This document shows positions 1-6,299 of a DNA stretch of 8,639 nucleotides, one piece after another. The stretch comes from Faecalibacterium prausnitzii (GTDB lineage: Bacteria; Bacillota; Clostridia; Oscillospirales; Ruminococcaceae): contig DCCL01000220.1 of NCBI GenBank assembly GCA_002313795.1, forward strand, positions 1 to 8,639. The letters are read 5' to 3'. The position numbers were made by a program, and so were the translations under genes. The notes beneath the pieces are model-generated. The model worked only from the letters and a program-made list of their open reading frames with translations. It ran no database searches and was not told where the DNA came from. Each line of letters opens with the position of its first letter. Position 1 is the stretch's first letter.

Positions 1-78
1 CTTTTGGCTGAAGTTTTCAACTTTTTTCGTGCGCACTATTTTGCAACAGCCTCTTTGATGTTTTCATCCGGCCGCCGG

Positions 79-2220
79 TCAGTCGTTCTTCACGGCGATG
101 AGGACGCGGATCTTGTTGCCTGCGGCACAGCCGATGTTGTCATACCAGCCGATGAGGTGGTAGTCCTCGGCGTTGACCTGTGCCAGTGTGGTGGCGTAAT
201 ACTGGCCTTTGTACCACAGGTAGACCTGCATATCGTCGGCCAGCTCGTAGCGGGTGGAGCCGCTCTGTGCCCAGGCCGCGCCCAGCTTGTCGATGTTGGC
301 GGGGATGAGCTGGGTCATGGAAGTGACCTTGCCGGAAGGGCTGGTGCTCACGGCGATGCCGCCGGCCAGCACCGGGTACTTGACGGAGGTCTGGTAGGAG
401 ACCTGCTTGCCGTTGACATAGCAGCTGTAGGTGGCACCTTCGGCCACCCACTTGAGCACGCTGCTCACGGTGCCGCTGGTGTTGTCCGCAGCCAGCTTGA
501 GCATATAGCTGACCAGGCCGCCAGAGCCGGAGGTCAGGCTGTCCCAGAGGGTGCTGCCGATGCTGCCGTCCACGATGCCCCACAAGATTTGACTGGTGGA
601 GGGGAGAACGAGGCTTTTCACATCGTAGAGAACCTGACTGTCCGACTTGCTGGTGCTGGAAGTGGTGGTCGAGGTGGTGCTGTTACTGGTGCTGGAAGAG
701 CTGTCGGCGAGGGAGGACTTGATCTCCGAGTCCACCTTGTCGCCCACGGCGGTGGTGAGGTTTTTCACGTCGTCCAGCACGCCGTAGGTGAGCAGGTCGC
801 CGGTGACATTGTTGAGGATGAGCCGGTCGATCTCACCCTTCTCGTTGGTGGTGTAGTAGCGGACGTCAGAATCCGAAAGTGTTACCCCCGATAGTCGGCT
901 GGGAACAACTGTCCCAGCCAAACCCTCCGAAGTCGTATCCAGAATTTCTGCGTTCTCTGCCAGCGGGGTGCTGCCCAGTGCGGCAGCGTCGGCGCTGATG
1001 GTGCCGCTGGTGGAGCGGCTGTCAAGGGTCTGGATGGCCTCGCCGTCGGCGTCCACCGAGACTTCCACCAGAGTGCCTGCAGTATAGTTCAGTGCTTTGT
1101 CCACGTGGACGGTGCGGGTGATGCCATCGGTGCAGGCGACGGCGACTTCCTGCTGGACGTCCGCGCCGTTCTCTTCGGTCAGGCTGCGGGATGAGGACTG
1201 GACGACACCGTAGAACACTTCGTCGGCCTCGCTGCCGGTGAGGACGGAGACCACTTCATCGTTCATGCCCAGCAGCAGGGTGACGACCTGACCCACGCCG
1301 CCGCCGTTGAGGGAAGAGAGCTGGGCTGCTGCCGAGGAGGTGCCGATGGTGTAGCTGGTGCCTGCCACCGTGACAGCTGTAGGAGCGCTGGCCGAGGGGG
1401 ACACTGCCGTGATGCGGCCTGCGGCCCGCTTGGTGTAGACCCAGAGGGTGCGGGCGCTCTCGCTGTAGTAGTAGACGTCATAGGCAGAGAGTTCTGCCGA
1501 GGAGGAAACGGAACCGTTGCGGTAGACCGAAGCAGGCACGAAGGGGAGCACCGTGGAGCCGGTGGCAACGAAGGGGCCTTCCAGATGGTCCATGACCAGA
1601 GCGGAGACGTCCACCTGACCGTCGGTGACGGTGATGCCCAGAGTGGTGCCGTAGGTCTGTCCGTCGTTGGTGGAGGCAGTCAGGGCGTTGTAGAGGAGCT
1701 GTGCGCCCTCGCTGAGGGTGAGGGTGCTGCCCTGCCCGGCAGTGATGCTGCTTCGCAGGCCCAGAGAGGAAGCCTTGTTGAGCTGGGCGGCAGGGAAGGT
1801 GCCGCTCATGGCAGTGACATCATAGCCCAGAAGCTTGAGCACAGCAGTGCAGGCTTCTTCAAGGGTGACGGTGCCGTCCGGGCGGAAGCTGCCGTCGAGG
1901 TAGCCGCTGAGCCAGCCCTGCTGAGCGGCCACCCGGATATAAGGCCCATATTCCGAGCTGCTGTTGACGTCGGAGAAGAGGGTGCCGGAGCTGCTCTGGG
2001 CAGTCACGCTCTCCCGGTAGGAAGAAAAGGCCGTGAGCAGCCGGGCCAGCTGGCCCCGGGTAAGGGCGGTATCAGGCTGCGCAGCCTGGTCGGCGGTCAT
2101 GCCGCCCAGCGCCACAGCGGCCTGCACGGCAGCGTTGGAACCGGCTGCAGAGGCGGGCACCACCAGCAGGGATACCGCAATGCTGACCGTCAGCAGGAAC
2201 GCGAGAAGTCTTTTTTTCAT
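79..2220 (-). CDS. Secreted SLH-domain (S-layer homology) protein, last gene of the ABC exporter operon
   Basis: 713-aa exported protein. Residues 1-25 form a signal peptide: MKKR, a hydrophobic core, then cleavage after ASA. SLH repeats follow at about 30-71 (with LTRGQLARLL), 82-134 (the clearest: FSDV, GYLDGSFRPDG, LEEACTAVLKLLGY) and a weaker one at 143-183. SLH repeats normally bind pyruvylated secondary cell-wall polymer, so the protein probably sits on the cell wall. The rest (about 190-713) is Ser/Thr/Val/Gly-rich, looks beta-rich and matches no enzyme family I recognise. It includes a nearly pure Ser/Thr linker at about 500-527. The start is the ATG at 2220, because AAGGAG lies 9 nt upstream at 2230-2235. 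A longer in-frame start at 2256 would put 12 extra residues before the signal peptide and lacks this SD. The SD overlaps the stop of the permease gene, 13 nt away, which ties the protein to the exporter. Exported SLH protein: sure. Its role: unknown. Confidence 0.9.
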   Translation of the reverse strand: MKKRLLAFLLTVSIAVSLLVVPASAAGSNAAVQAAVALGGMTADQAAQPDTALTRGQLARLLTAFSSYRESVTAQSSSGTLFSDVNSSSEYGPYIRVAAQQGWLSGYLDGSFRPDGTVTLEEACTAVLKLLGYDVTAMSGTFPAAQLNKASSLGLRSSITAGQGSTLTLSEGAQLLYNALTASTNDGQTYGTTLGITVTDGQVDVSALVMDHLEGPFVATGSTVLPFVPASVYRNGSVSSSAELSAYDVYYYSESARTLWVYTKRAAGRITAVSPSASAPTAVTVAGTSYTIGTSSAAAQLSSLNGGGVGQVVTLLLGMNDEVVSVLTGSEADEVFYGVVQSSSRSLTEENGADVQQEVAVACTDGITRTVHVDKALNYTAGTLVEVSVDADGEAIQTLDSRSTSGTISADAAALGSTPLAENAEILDTTSEGLAGTVVPSRLSGVTLSDSDVRYYTTNEKGEIDRLILNNVTGDLLTYGVLDDVKNLTTAVGDKVDSEIKSSLADSSSSTSNSTTSTTTSSTSKSDSQVLYDVKSLVLPSTSQILWGIVDGSIGSTLWDSLTSGSGGLVSYMLKLAADNTSGTVSSVLKWVAEGATYSCYVNGKQVSYQTSVKYPVLAGGIAVSTSPSGKVTSMTQLIPANIDKLGAAWAQSGSTRYELADDMQVYLWYKGQYYATTLAQVNAEDYHLIGWYDNIGCAAGNKIRVLIAVKND
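897..919. repeat. Perfect 8-bp inverted repeat inside the SLH gene
   Basis: Arms GGCTGGGA (897-904) and TCCCAGCC (912-919) flank a 7-nt loop. In mRNA this would be a stable GC-rich hairpin with no T-run after it, so it is not a typical intrinsic terminator. It lies in a stretch (about 876-955) whose codons (TTG, CGA, CTA, GGG, GTA, TCG) are unlike the C/G-ending codons of the rest of the gene. Function unknown; chance cannot be excluded. Confidence 0.5.
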
Positions 2221-2233
2221 GGCAGGTAACTCC

Positions 2234-3433
2234 TTAATCATAACGTAACGCTTCAATGGGGTTGAGCCGCGCGGCCCGTCGGGCAGGCAGGTAGCCGAAG
2301 AGGACGCCGATGCCCACCGAGATGCCGAAGGCCACGGCCACCGACCCCGCCGAGGGGGAGACGGTAAGGGTCATATCGGTCAGCACCATGGGCAGGATGC
2401 GGTTGGCCACTGCCGAGAGCAGATAGCCCAGCCCGATGCCCAGCAGGCCGCCCAGCGCCGAGGTGGCGGCAGCTTCGGTGACGAAGAGGCCGAGGATGGC
2501 ACTCTCCTGGGCACCCAGTGCTTTCCGGATGCCAATCTCCCGGGTGCGCTCGGTGACGGATACCATCATGATGTTCATGATGCCGATGCCGCCCACCAGC
2601 AGGGAGATGGCCGCGATGGCCGTCAGGATGGTGACCACCATATTGACCATGGAGGTCATGGTGTCCAGCATCTCGCTGAGGCTGGTGACCATATAGCCGC
2701 TGTCCGAATGGAGCAGGGACTGCAGGGCGTCTTCAAAGACGGTCTTGCCCTCCGAGAGCTTGTCTTCGCTGGTGATGGCCACCGAATAGGAGCTGGCCGT
2801 GCTGGTCTTGGACACCCGCAGGGCCGTGGTGTAGGGCACGAAGATCATGTCGTCGCTGCTGCCCTCCTGATTCTCCAGGTCGGTGACCTTGGCTTCCAGC
2901 ACGCCCACGATGGTGTACCGGGTGGAGCCGATCTTGATGGTCTGGCCCACGGCGTTGCCGCCGTAGCCCACCCGGGCGATATAGGCACCCACGACGCAGA
3001 CTTTCTTGTTGTTCTCAAGGTCTACATAGTTGAGCAGACGGCCATCGGCGGCGGTGTAGCCCAGCATGCCGAAGTAGACCTCGCTGACCCCCTTGACGGT
3101 GGTGCTGGTGTAGCTGTCGGTGCCGATCTTCACGGTGCCGTTGACGGTGCCGGTGGGGGAGACGGAGGCGTAGAGGTCGGGGTGGGACTCCACGATATCG
3201 TAGACGGAATCCACCGACACGCTGCGGGCACCGTACCCTATGACCTGAACGCTGAGGATGTTGGTGCCCATGTCGGAAAAGCTGTCCTTGATGCTCTGGG
3301 TCATGCCGTTGCCAAGGCCCACGATGACGATGACCGCCATGACGCCGATGATGATGCCCAGCATGGTGAGAAAGGTGCGGAACTTGTTGCTCCAGATATT
3401 CTGCAGGGCCTGACGGACGGTCTCGTAGATCAT
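2234..3433 (-). CDS. MacB/FtsX-type ABC transporter permease
   Basis: 399-aa membrane subunit of a MacB-family (type VII) ABC transporter. This family does not pass substrate through the membrane domain but transmits ATPase motion to the outside. The layout is canonical. A cytoplasmic N-terminal helix ends in NKFRTFLTMLGIIIGV and leads into TM1 (about 21-41). A large extracytoplasmic MacB_PCD-like domain spans about 45-260. TM2 (about 263-288) is followed by the conserved cytoplasmic stretch SVTERTREIGIRKALGA (292-308), the contact site for the ATPase. TM3 (about 311-341), TM4 (about 362-383) and the family ending LPARRAARLNPIEALRYD complete it. Length is normal for a stand-alone permease; E. 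coli MacB instead fuses ATPase and permease. The ATG overlaps the ATPase stop by 4 nt (ATGA) and has AGGAGG 7 nt upstream. The substrate cannot be read from sequence; peptides, antibiotics and lipoproteins are all known in the family. Confidence 0.95.
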   Translation of the reverse strand: MIYETVRQALQNIWSNKFRTFLTMLGIIIGVMAVIVIVGLGNGMTQSIKDSFSDMGTNILSVQVIGYGARSVSVDSVYDIVESHPDLYASVSPTGTVNGTVKIGTDSYTSTTVKGVSEVYFGMLGYTAADGRLLNYVDLENNKKVCVVGAYIARVGYGGNAVGQTIKIGSTRYTIVGVLEAKVTDLENQEGSSDDMIFVPYTTALRVSKTSTASSYSVAITSEDKLSEGKTVFEDALQSLLHSDSGYMVTSLSEMLDTMTSMVNMVVTILTAIAAISLLVGGIGIMNIMMVSVTERTREIGIRKALGAQESAILGLFVTEAAATSALGGLLGIGLGYLLSAVANRILPMVLTDMTLTVSPSAGSVAVAFGISVGIGVLFGYLPARRAARLNPIEALRYD

Positions 3434-4173
3434 GACGCGGCCTCCTGTTTCGTGAAGTTGAGGGTGGGCTGCACCACAGCATCGGGGGAGTGGGCGTCGC
3501 CGTCATAGACCACGTGCCCGTCTTCCAGCCGGATGATGCGCTGGGCCTGCACAGCGATGGAGTTGTCGTGGGTGATAAGTACCACGGTGTTGCCCTGCTT
3601 GTGCAGGTCCTGCAGCATCCCCAGAACTTCCCGGCTGGTGTGGCTGTCCAGAGCGCCGGTGGGCTCGTCGGCCAGGATCACGGCAGGGTCCCGGGCCAGC
3701 GCCCGGGCGATGGAAACGCGCTGCTGCTGGCCGCCGGAGAGCTGGCTGGGCTTGTTCTTCAGCTTGGTGCCAAGGCCTACCCGCTCAAGGGCAGCTTTGG
3801 CTTTGGCGTGCCGCTGAGCAGCGGGGATGCCTGCGTAGACGAGGGGGACTTCCACATTTTCCAACAGGGTCAGCTTGGGCAGCAGGTTGTACTGCTGAAA
3901 GATGAACCCCAGCTTTTCGTTCCGGATGATGGCAAGCTCCCGGCGGGACATCTTGCCCACGTCCCGGCCATCCAGCAGGTAGGTGCCCTCGGTAGGCACA
4001 TCCAGACAGCCGATGATGTTCATGCAGGTGGACTTGCCCGAACCGGACTGGCCCACAATGGCCACGAACTCGCCTTTGTTGATCTTGAAAGAAACATGGT
4101 CGGCGGCTTTCACGAGGGTATCGCCCATCTGGTAATACTTGCAGACGGAATCAAACTCAATGAGTGCGCTCAT
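3430..4173 (-). CDS. ABC transporter ATP-binding protein (MacB/LolD-type)
   Basis: 247-aa cytoplasmic ATPase that powers the neighbouring permease. All nucleotide-binding motifs are intact: Walker [10 protein letters not shown] (41-49), Q-loop [11 protein letters not shown] (92-102), ABC signature [15 protein letters not shown] (145-159), Walker B VILADEP (165-171), D-loop GALDS (173-177) and the switch His in LITHD (199-203). The [17 protein letters not shown] stretch is typical of the LolD/MacB/FtsE group. Length is normal for the family, with a short tail (about 225-247) that resembles no added domain. The start ATG (4173-4171) shares one base with the adaptor's TGA stop (TGATG), and GGAGGTGG lies upstream inside the adaptor's 3' end. 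Translation is therefore likely coupled to the adaptor. Nothing suggests loss of function. Confidence 0.97.
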   Translation of the reverse strand: MSALIEFDSVCKYYQMGDTLVKAADHVSFKINKGEFVAIVGQSGSGKSTCMNIIGCLDVPTEGTYLLDGRDVGKMSRRELAIIRNEKLGFIFQQYNLLPKLTLLENVEVPLVYAGIPAAQRHAKAKAALERVGLGTKLKNKPSQLSGGQQQRVSIARALARDPAVILADEPTGALDSHTSREVLGMLQDLHKQGNTVVLITHDNSIAVQAQRIIRLEDGHVVYDGDAHSPDAVVQPTLNFTKQEAAS

Positions 4174-5897
4174 CAGAAGCCACCTCCCGGTGCTCCGCCG
4201 CCCCCGCCGGAGCCGCCACCATTACCGCCGCCGGGCCCTCCACCCGGGAAATCCATGTTATCGTCGTCGCTGGTGCGGGTGGATGCGCTGGAATCGTAAG
4301 CGATGGTATCCTCCTCCGACAGGCCGCTGGTGACGGCGATGTAGTCGTCGTCGCTGACGCCGGTGGTCACTTTGACGTAAACATAGCCGTCGGGAGCGTT
4401 CATGCTGGTGTCGGCGTTGGCGGCAGAGGGAGAATCCCTGGTGACCAGCACATAGTTGCCCCGGACGATGGCTGCATTGGGCACCGAGAGGGCATCGTTG
4501 GCGCTGTCGATGTCGATGACGGCAGTGGCGTTCATGCCAGGCATCAGTTTGCCGGTGTCGTCGATGCGGATGGTGACGGGGTAGGTGGTGGTGCCGCCGG
4601 TGGTGGTGCCTGCGGAAGAGATGCTGGTGACGACGCCCTCAAAGGTCTGGTCATCGATGGCGTCCGCAGTGATCTCGACTTTCTGGCCCACCTGAATGTC
4701 CAGAATGTCCAGCTCGTCCACGTTGAGGGTCATTTCCAGATAGCTCAGGTCATAGATGACGCACATGGTCTCGGCGGAAGAGCTGTTGCTGCCCACGGTG
4801 TCGCCGGCCTTGACGTCCTTCTCAATGATGGTGCCGCTGATGGGGGAGGTGATGGTGTAGTTCTCCATGGAGCGCTCAGTGTCGCTCACCGAGAGCTCAG
4901 CGCTGCGAAGGCTGTCGAAAGCCGACTGCACCTGACGGGTGAGGGAAGAGCCGGAGAGCTGGATGAGGGCACTGTCCACGCCCACCGTGTCGCCCTCCTT
5001 GACGCAGAGAGCAGCCACGGTGCCGCTGGTGCTGGCGGTGATGGTCTGCTCATACTGACAGGTGAAGTGGGCAGAGCTCATGGCAGAGACGCCGTTGATG
5101 GAAGCAGCACCTGCCATGGAAGTGTTGAGGGTGCCGGGGTTGGACACGGCGATGACCACCGACCGGACGGCAAGGTTGCCGCTGGTGAGGCTGTCGGCCC
5201 CGGAAACGGACTGAATGGTGCCGGAAACGGACTCAAAGGTGCCGTCCACCGTTACCTGTGCGGTCTGGCCCACGCTGAACCCGGCAGCATCAGCAGCAGG
5301 AAAGTCCAGAGTCAGCAGCAGGGTGGAGTCGTCCCGGATGGTGGCGACTTCCTGCCCGGCGGAGACCACATCTCCAACCTTGACCTTGAGAGAACTCACG
5401 GTGCCCCGGATGGAGCTGCGGATGTACTGGGCGTCCACGGCGTCGTCGTAGCTGCGCTGGGCCTGACTGAGGGAGAGCTGGGCTTTCTCCACGTTGCTGG
5501 CCACGTCGGAGCTGTCGATGGTGTAGAGCACATCACCCTCGTTCACGGTGTCGCCCACCTCAAAGTCGGCGGTGAGGACGGTGCCCTTGACCAGAGGTTT
5601 GACGGTGTAGGTGTCGGCGGCGGTGATGGTGCCGTCGGCGCTGTAGCTGTTGACGATGTTCCGCTTCTCGGGTTTCGTCTCAATGTACTGGCTGTCGGCG
5701 GCAGTCTGCTTTGTGCCGCCTTTGGGGATAAGCACAGCCCCGGCCACAGCCGCCGCACAGACGACGGCGACGATGGGTTTCCAGTGCTGTTTCAGAAAAG
5801 CTTTTCCGCCTGCCTTGACCTGCCCGGCGGGGGCTGACGCAAGGTCGAGCAGAAATTCCTGGTCGCCCTTGTCCTTTGGTTTCTTTTTCCATAGCAT
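4173..5897 (-). CDS. HlyD/MacA-type membrane-fusion adaptor with doubled lipoyl/hairpin unit and Gly-rich tail
   Basis: 574-aa adaptor, anchored by one N-terminal TM (about 41-58) after a Lys-rich cytoplasmic segment (MLWKKKPKDKGDQ). Such proteins bridge a MacB-type permease to extracytoplasmic parts or substrate. Four biotinyl-lipoyl-like half motifs are visible: GTVLTADFEVGDTVNEGDVL (105-124), GTVSSLKVKVGDVVSAGQEV (165-184), GTVAALCVKEGDTVGVDSAL (292-311) and GTIIEKDVKAGDTVGS (355-370). A predicted helical stretch separates halves 1-2 (about 131-157) and halves 3-4 (about 318-345), so the unit appears twice; MacA has one. Beta-barrel and membrane-proximal domains follow (about 385-540, with LMPGMNATAVIDID and LSVPNAAI). 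The tail (550-574) is almost all Gly with some Pro. Start ATG at 5897: AGGAGGGG lies 7 nt upstream (5905-5912). First gene of the operon. Family assignment sure; the consequence of the duplication is unknown. Confidence 0.93.
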   Translation of the reverse strand: MLWKKKPKDKGDQEFLLDLASAPAGQVKAGGKAFLKQHWKPIVAVVCAAAVAGAVLIPKGGTKQTAADSQYIETKPEKRNIVNSYSADGTITAADTYTVKPLVKGTVLTADFEVGDTVNEGDVLYTIDSSDVASNVEKAQLSLSQAQRSYDDAVDAQYIRSSIRGTVSSLKVKVGDVVSAGQEVATIRDDSTLLLTLDFPAADAAGFSVGQTAQVTVDGTFESVSGTIQSVSGADSLTSGNLAVRSVVIAVSNPGTLNTSMAGAASINGVSAMSSAHFTCQYEQTITASTSGTVAALCVKEGDTVGVDSALIQLSGSSLTRQVQSAFDSLRSAELSVSDTERSMENYTITSPISGTIIEKDVKAGDTVGSNSSSAETMCVIYDLSYLEMTLNVDELDILDIQVGQKVEITADAIDDQTFEGVVTSISSAGTTTGGTTTYPVTIRIDDTGKLMPGMNATAVIDIDSANDALSVPNAAIVRGNYVLVTRDSPSAANADTSMNAPDGYVYVKVTTGVSDDDYIAVTSGLSEEDTIAYDSSASTRTSDDDNMDFPGGGPGGGNGGGSGGGGGAPGGGF

Positions 5898-5926
5898 GGT
5901 GATGCCCCTCCTGTAAATTTGTCTCG

Positions 5927-5952
5927 TTGACAGGAGAGAGTATACCTGTCAA
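5927..5952. promoter_or_regulatory. Operator-like inverted repeat over the exporter operon's -10 box
   Basis: Perfect 8-bp arms TTGACAGG (5927-5934) and CCTGTCAA (5945-5952) with a 10-nt spacer, centred about 42 bp upstream of the adaptor ATG. On the minus strand the spacer and arm contain TATACT (5944-5939), a good -10 box, and no decent -35 lies 17 bp upstream. A dimeric regulator bound here would cover the -10 and start site, which suggests repression, but this is inference. The TTGACA in the arm is not usable as a -35 for this -10, because only 2 bp separate them. Confidence 0.55.
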
Positions 5953-5954
5953 AT

Positions 5955-5993
5955 CTTAGGAATCCCCCGAGGAATTTCTTAAGATTGACTTAA
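5955..5993 (-). promoter_or_regulatory. Phased CTTAA boxes, likely response-regulator sites for the exporter operon
   Basis: CTTAA occurs at 5978-5982 and 5989-5993, exactly 11 bp apart, and a related CTTAG lies at 5955-5959, 23 bp from the first. One-turn spacing of direct repeats is characteristic of OmpR/PhoB-family response regulators. On the minus strand (TTAAG boxes) the pair lies roughly 45-60 bp upstream of the start predicted from TATACT at 5944-5939, which suits activation of a promoter with a poor -35. The regulator gene is not in this window; the assignment is inferred from spacing alone. Confidence 0.4.
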
Positions 5994-6009
5994 TGAGGAT
6001 GAATTTTTT

Positions 6010-6144
6010 ATGAAACATTCTCCACTCGCGTTGCAGACGGCTTCTCCTGAGGGCAAGCCATTGGCGGGCCGGATCATCTTCGCAGAACATATTTTTTCTC
6101 TTTCGATTGAGCAGGGAGAAAAACTTTTATTGCAAGAGTTTTGA
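6010..6144 (+). CDS. Doubtful 44-aa ORF between the two blocks
   Basis: Reads MKHSPLALQTASPEGKPLAG, then a hydrophobic stretch (IIFAEHIFSL, 22-31), and ends LLLQEF. I recognise no family. A weak SD (GAGGA, 5995-5999) lies 10 nt upstream, which is a long spacing. A possible promoter, TTGACT (5985-5990) with TATGAA (6009-6014), would start transcription after the ATG, so it does not support this ORF. The composition is not clearly coding, and it may be a fragment of a dispersed intergenic repeat or a relic gene. Listed because it is the only open frame of note in the gap. Confidence 0.2.
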   Translation: MKHSPLALQTASPEGKPLAGRIIFAEHIFSLSIEQGEKLLLQEF

Positions 6145-6263
6145 TTTGTATGTTTTACTTTTTAGAAAATGGGGCCGGGCTCTTCTCCTGACCCAACATT
6201 CATTGGAGAGCAAAATAACATGCTGAAAATCAAAAGTGTGGTAAATAGTGTGTTGCAAAAAAG

Positions 6264-6299
6264 AAAAGCACCCGGAAACTTACGTTTCCAGGTGCTTTT
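6264..6299. terminator. Bidirectional hairpin terminator at the recombinase 3' end
   Basis: Outer stem AAAAGCACC (6264-6272) with GGTGCTTTT (6291-6299), inner stem GGAAAC (6274-6279) with GTTTCC (6284-6289), one C/A mismatch (6273/6290) and a 4-nt loop: 15 pairs in total. Both exits are T-rich. On the minus strand the stem is followed by CTTTTTT (6263-6257), which suits termination of the recombinase operon. On the plus strand it ends in TTTTT (6296-6300). The recombinase stop TAA (6282-6280) lies in the loop region, so the last codons are part of the stem. Confidence 0.85.

Larger units (their letters stand above)
5898..6279. other. 382-bp gap between exporter operon and recombinase
   Basis: From left to right it holds the adaptor's SD (5905-5912), the -10/inverted-repeat/CTTAA control region (5927-5993), a doubtful 44-codon plus-strand ORF (6010-6144), an AT-rich stretch (about 6145-6260) with no recognisable gene, tRNA or att core, and the left arm of the recombinase terminator. 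GC falls clearly from the exporter side toward 6145-6260. If the recombinase block is a mobile element, its left end would fall in this gap. I could not see a duplicated core sequence that marks it. Confidence 0.6.

Noticed and set aside
11..27. Small hairpin AAGTT-TTC-AACTT followed by TTTT on the plus strand
   Set aside because: The stem is five weak pairs only, and it faces the wrong way to end the exporter operon; no good minus-strand terminator was seen before the window edge.
33..78. Short minus-strand frames after the SLH stop (one beginning MKTSKRLLQ, another reading PDENIKEAVAK) as a continuation of the gene by frameshift
   Set aside because: Neither is in the SLH frame, both end within about 50 bases, and the SLH stop is at a natural position.
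4..894. Long plus-strand open frame (296 codons) opposite the SLH gene
   Set aside because: It is the complement of a convincing signal-peptide/SLH coding frame; its product is Gly/Val/Ala/His-rich with no domain, typical of an antisense shadow in GC-rich DNA.
4164..5837. 557-codon plus-strand open frame opposite the adaptor
   Set aside because: The minus frame has a TM, lipoyl motifs, SD and operon junctions; the plus frame is a Gly/His/Val-rich shadow.
5927..5952. TTGACA in the inverted repeat as a normal -35 box
   Set aside because: On the minus strand no -10-like hexamer lies 16-19 bp downstream (CAACGA at 17), and the TATACT is only 2 bp away.
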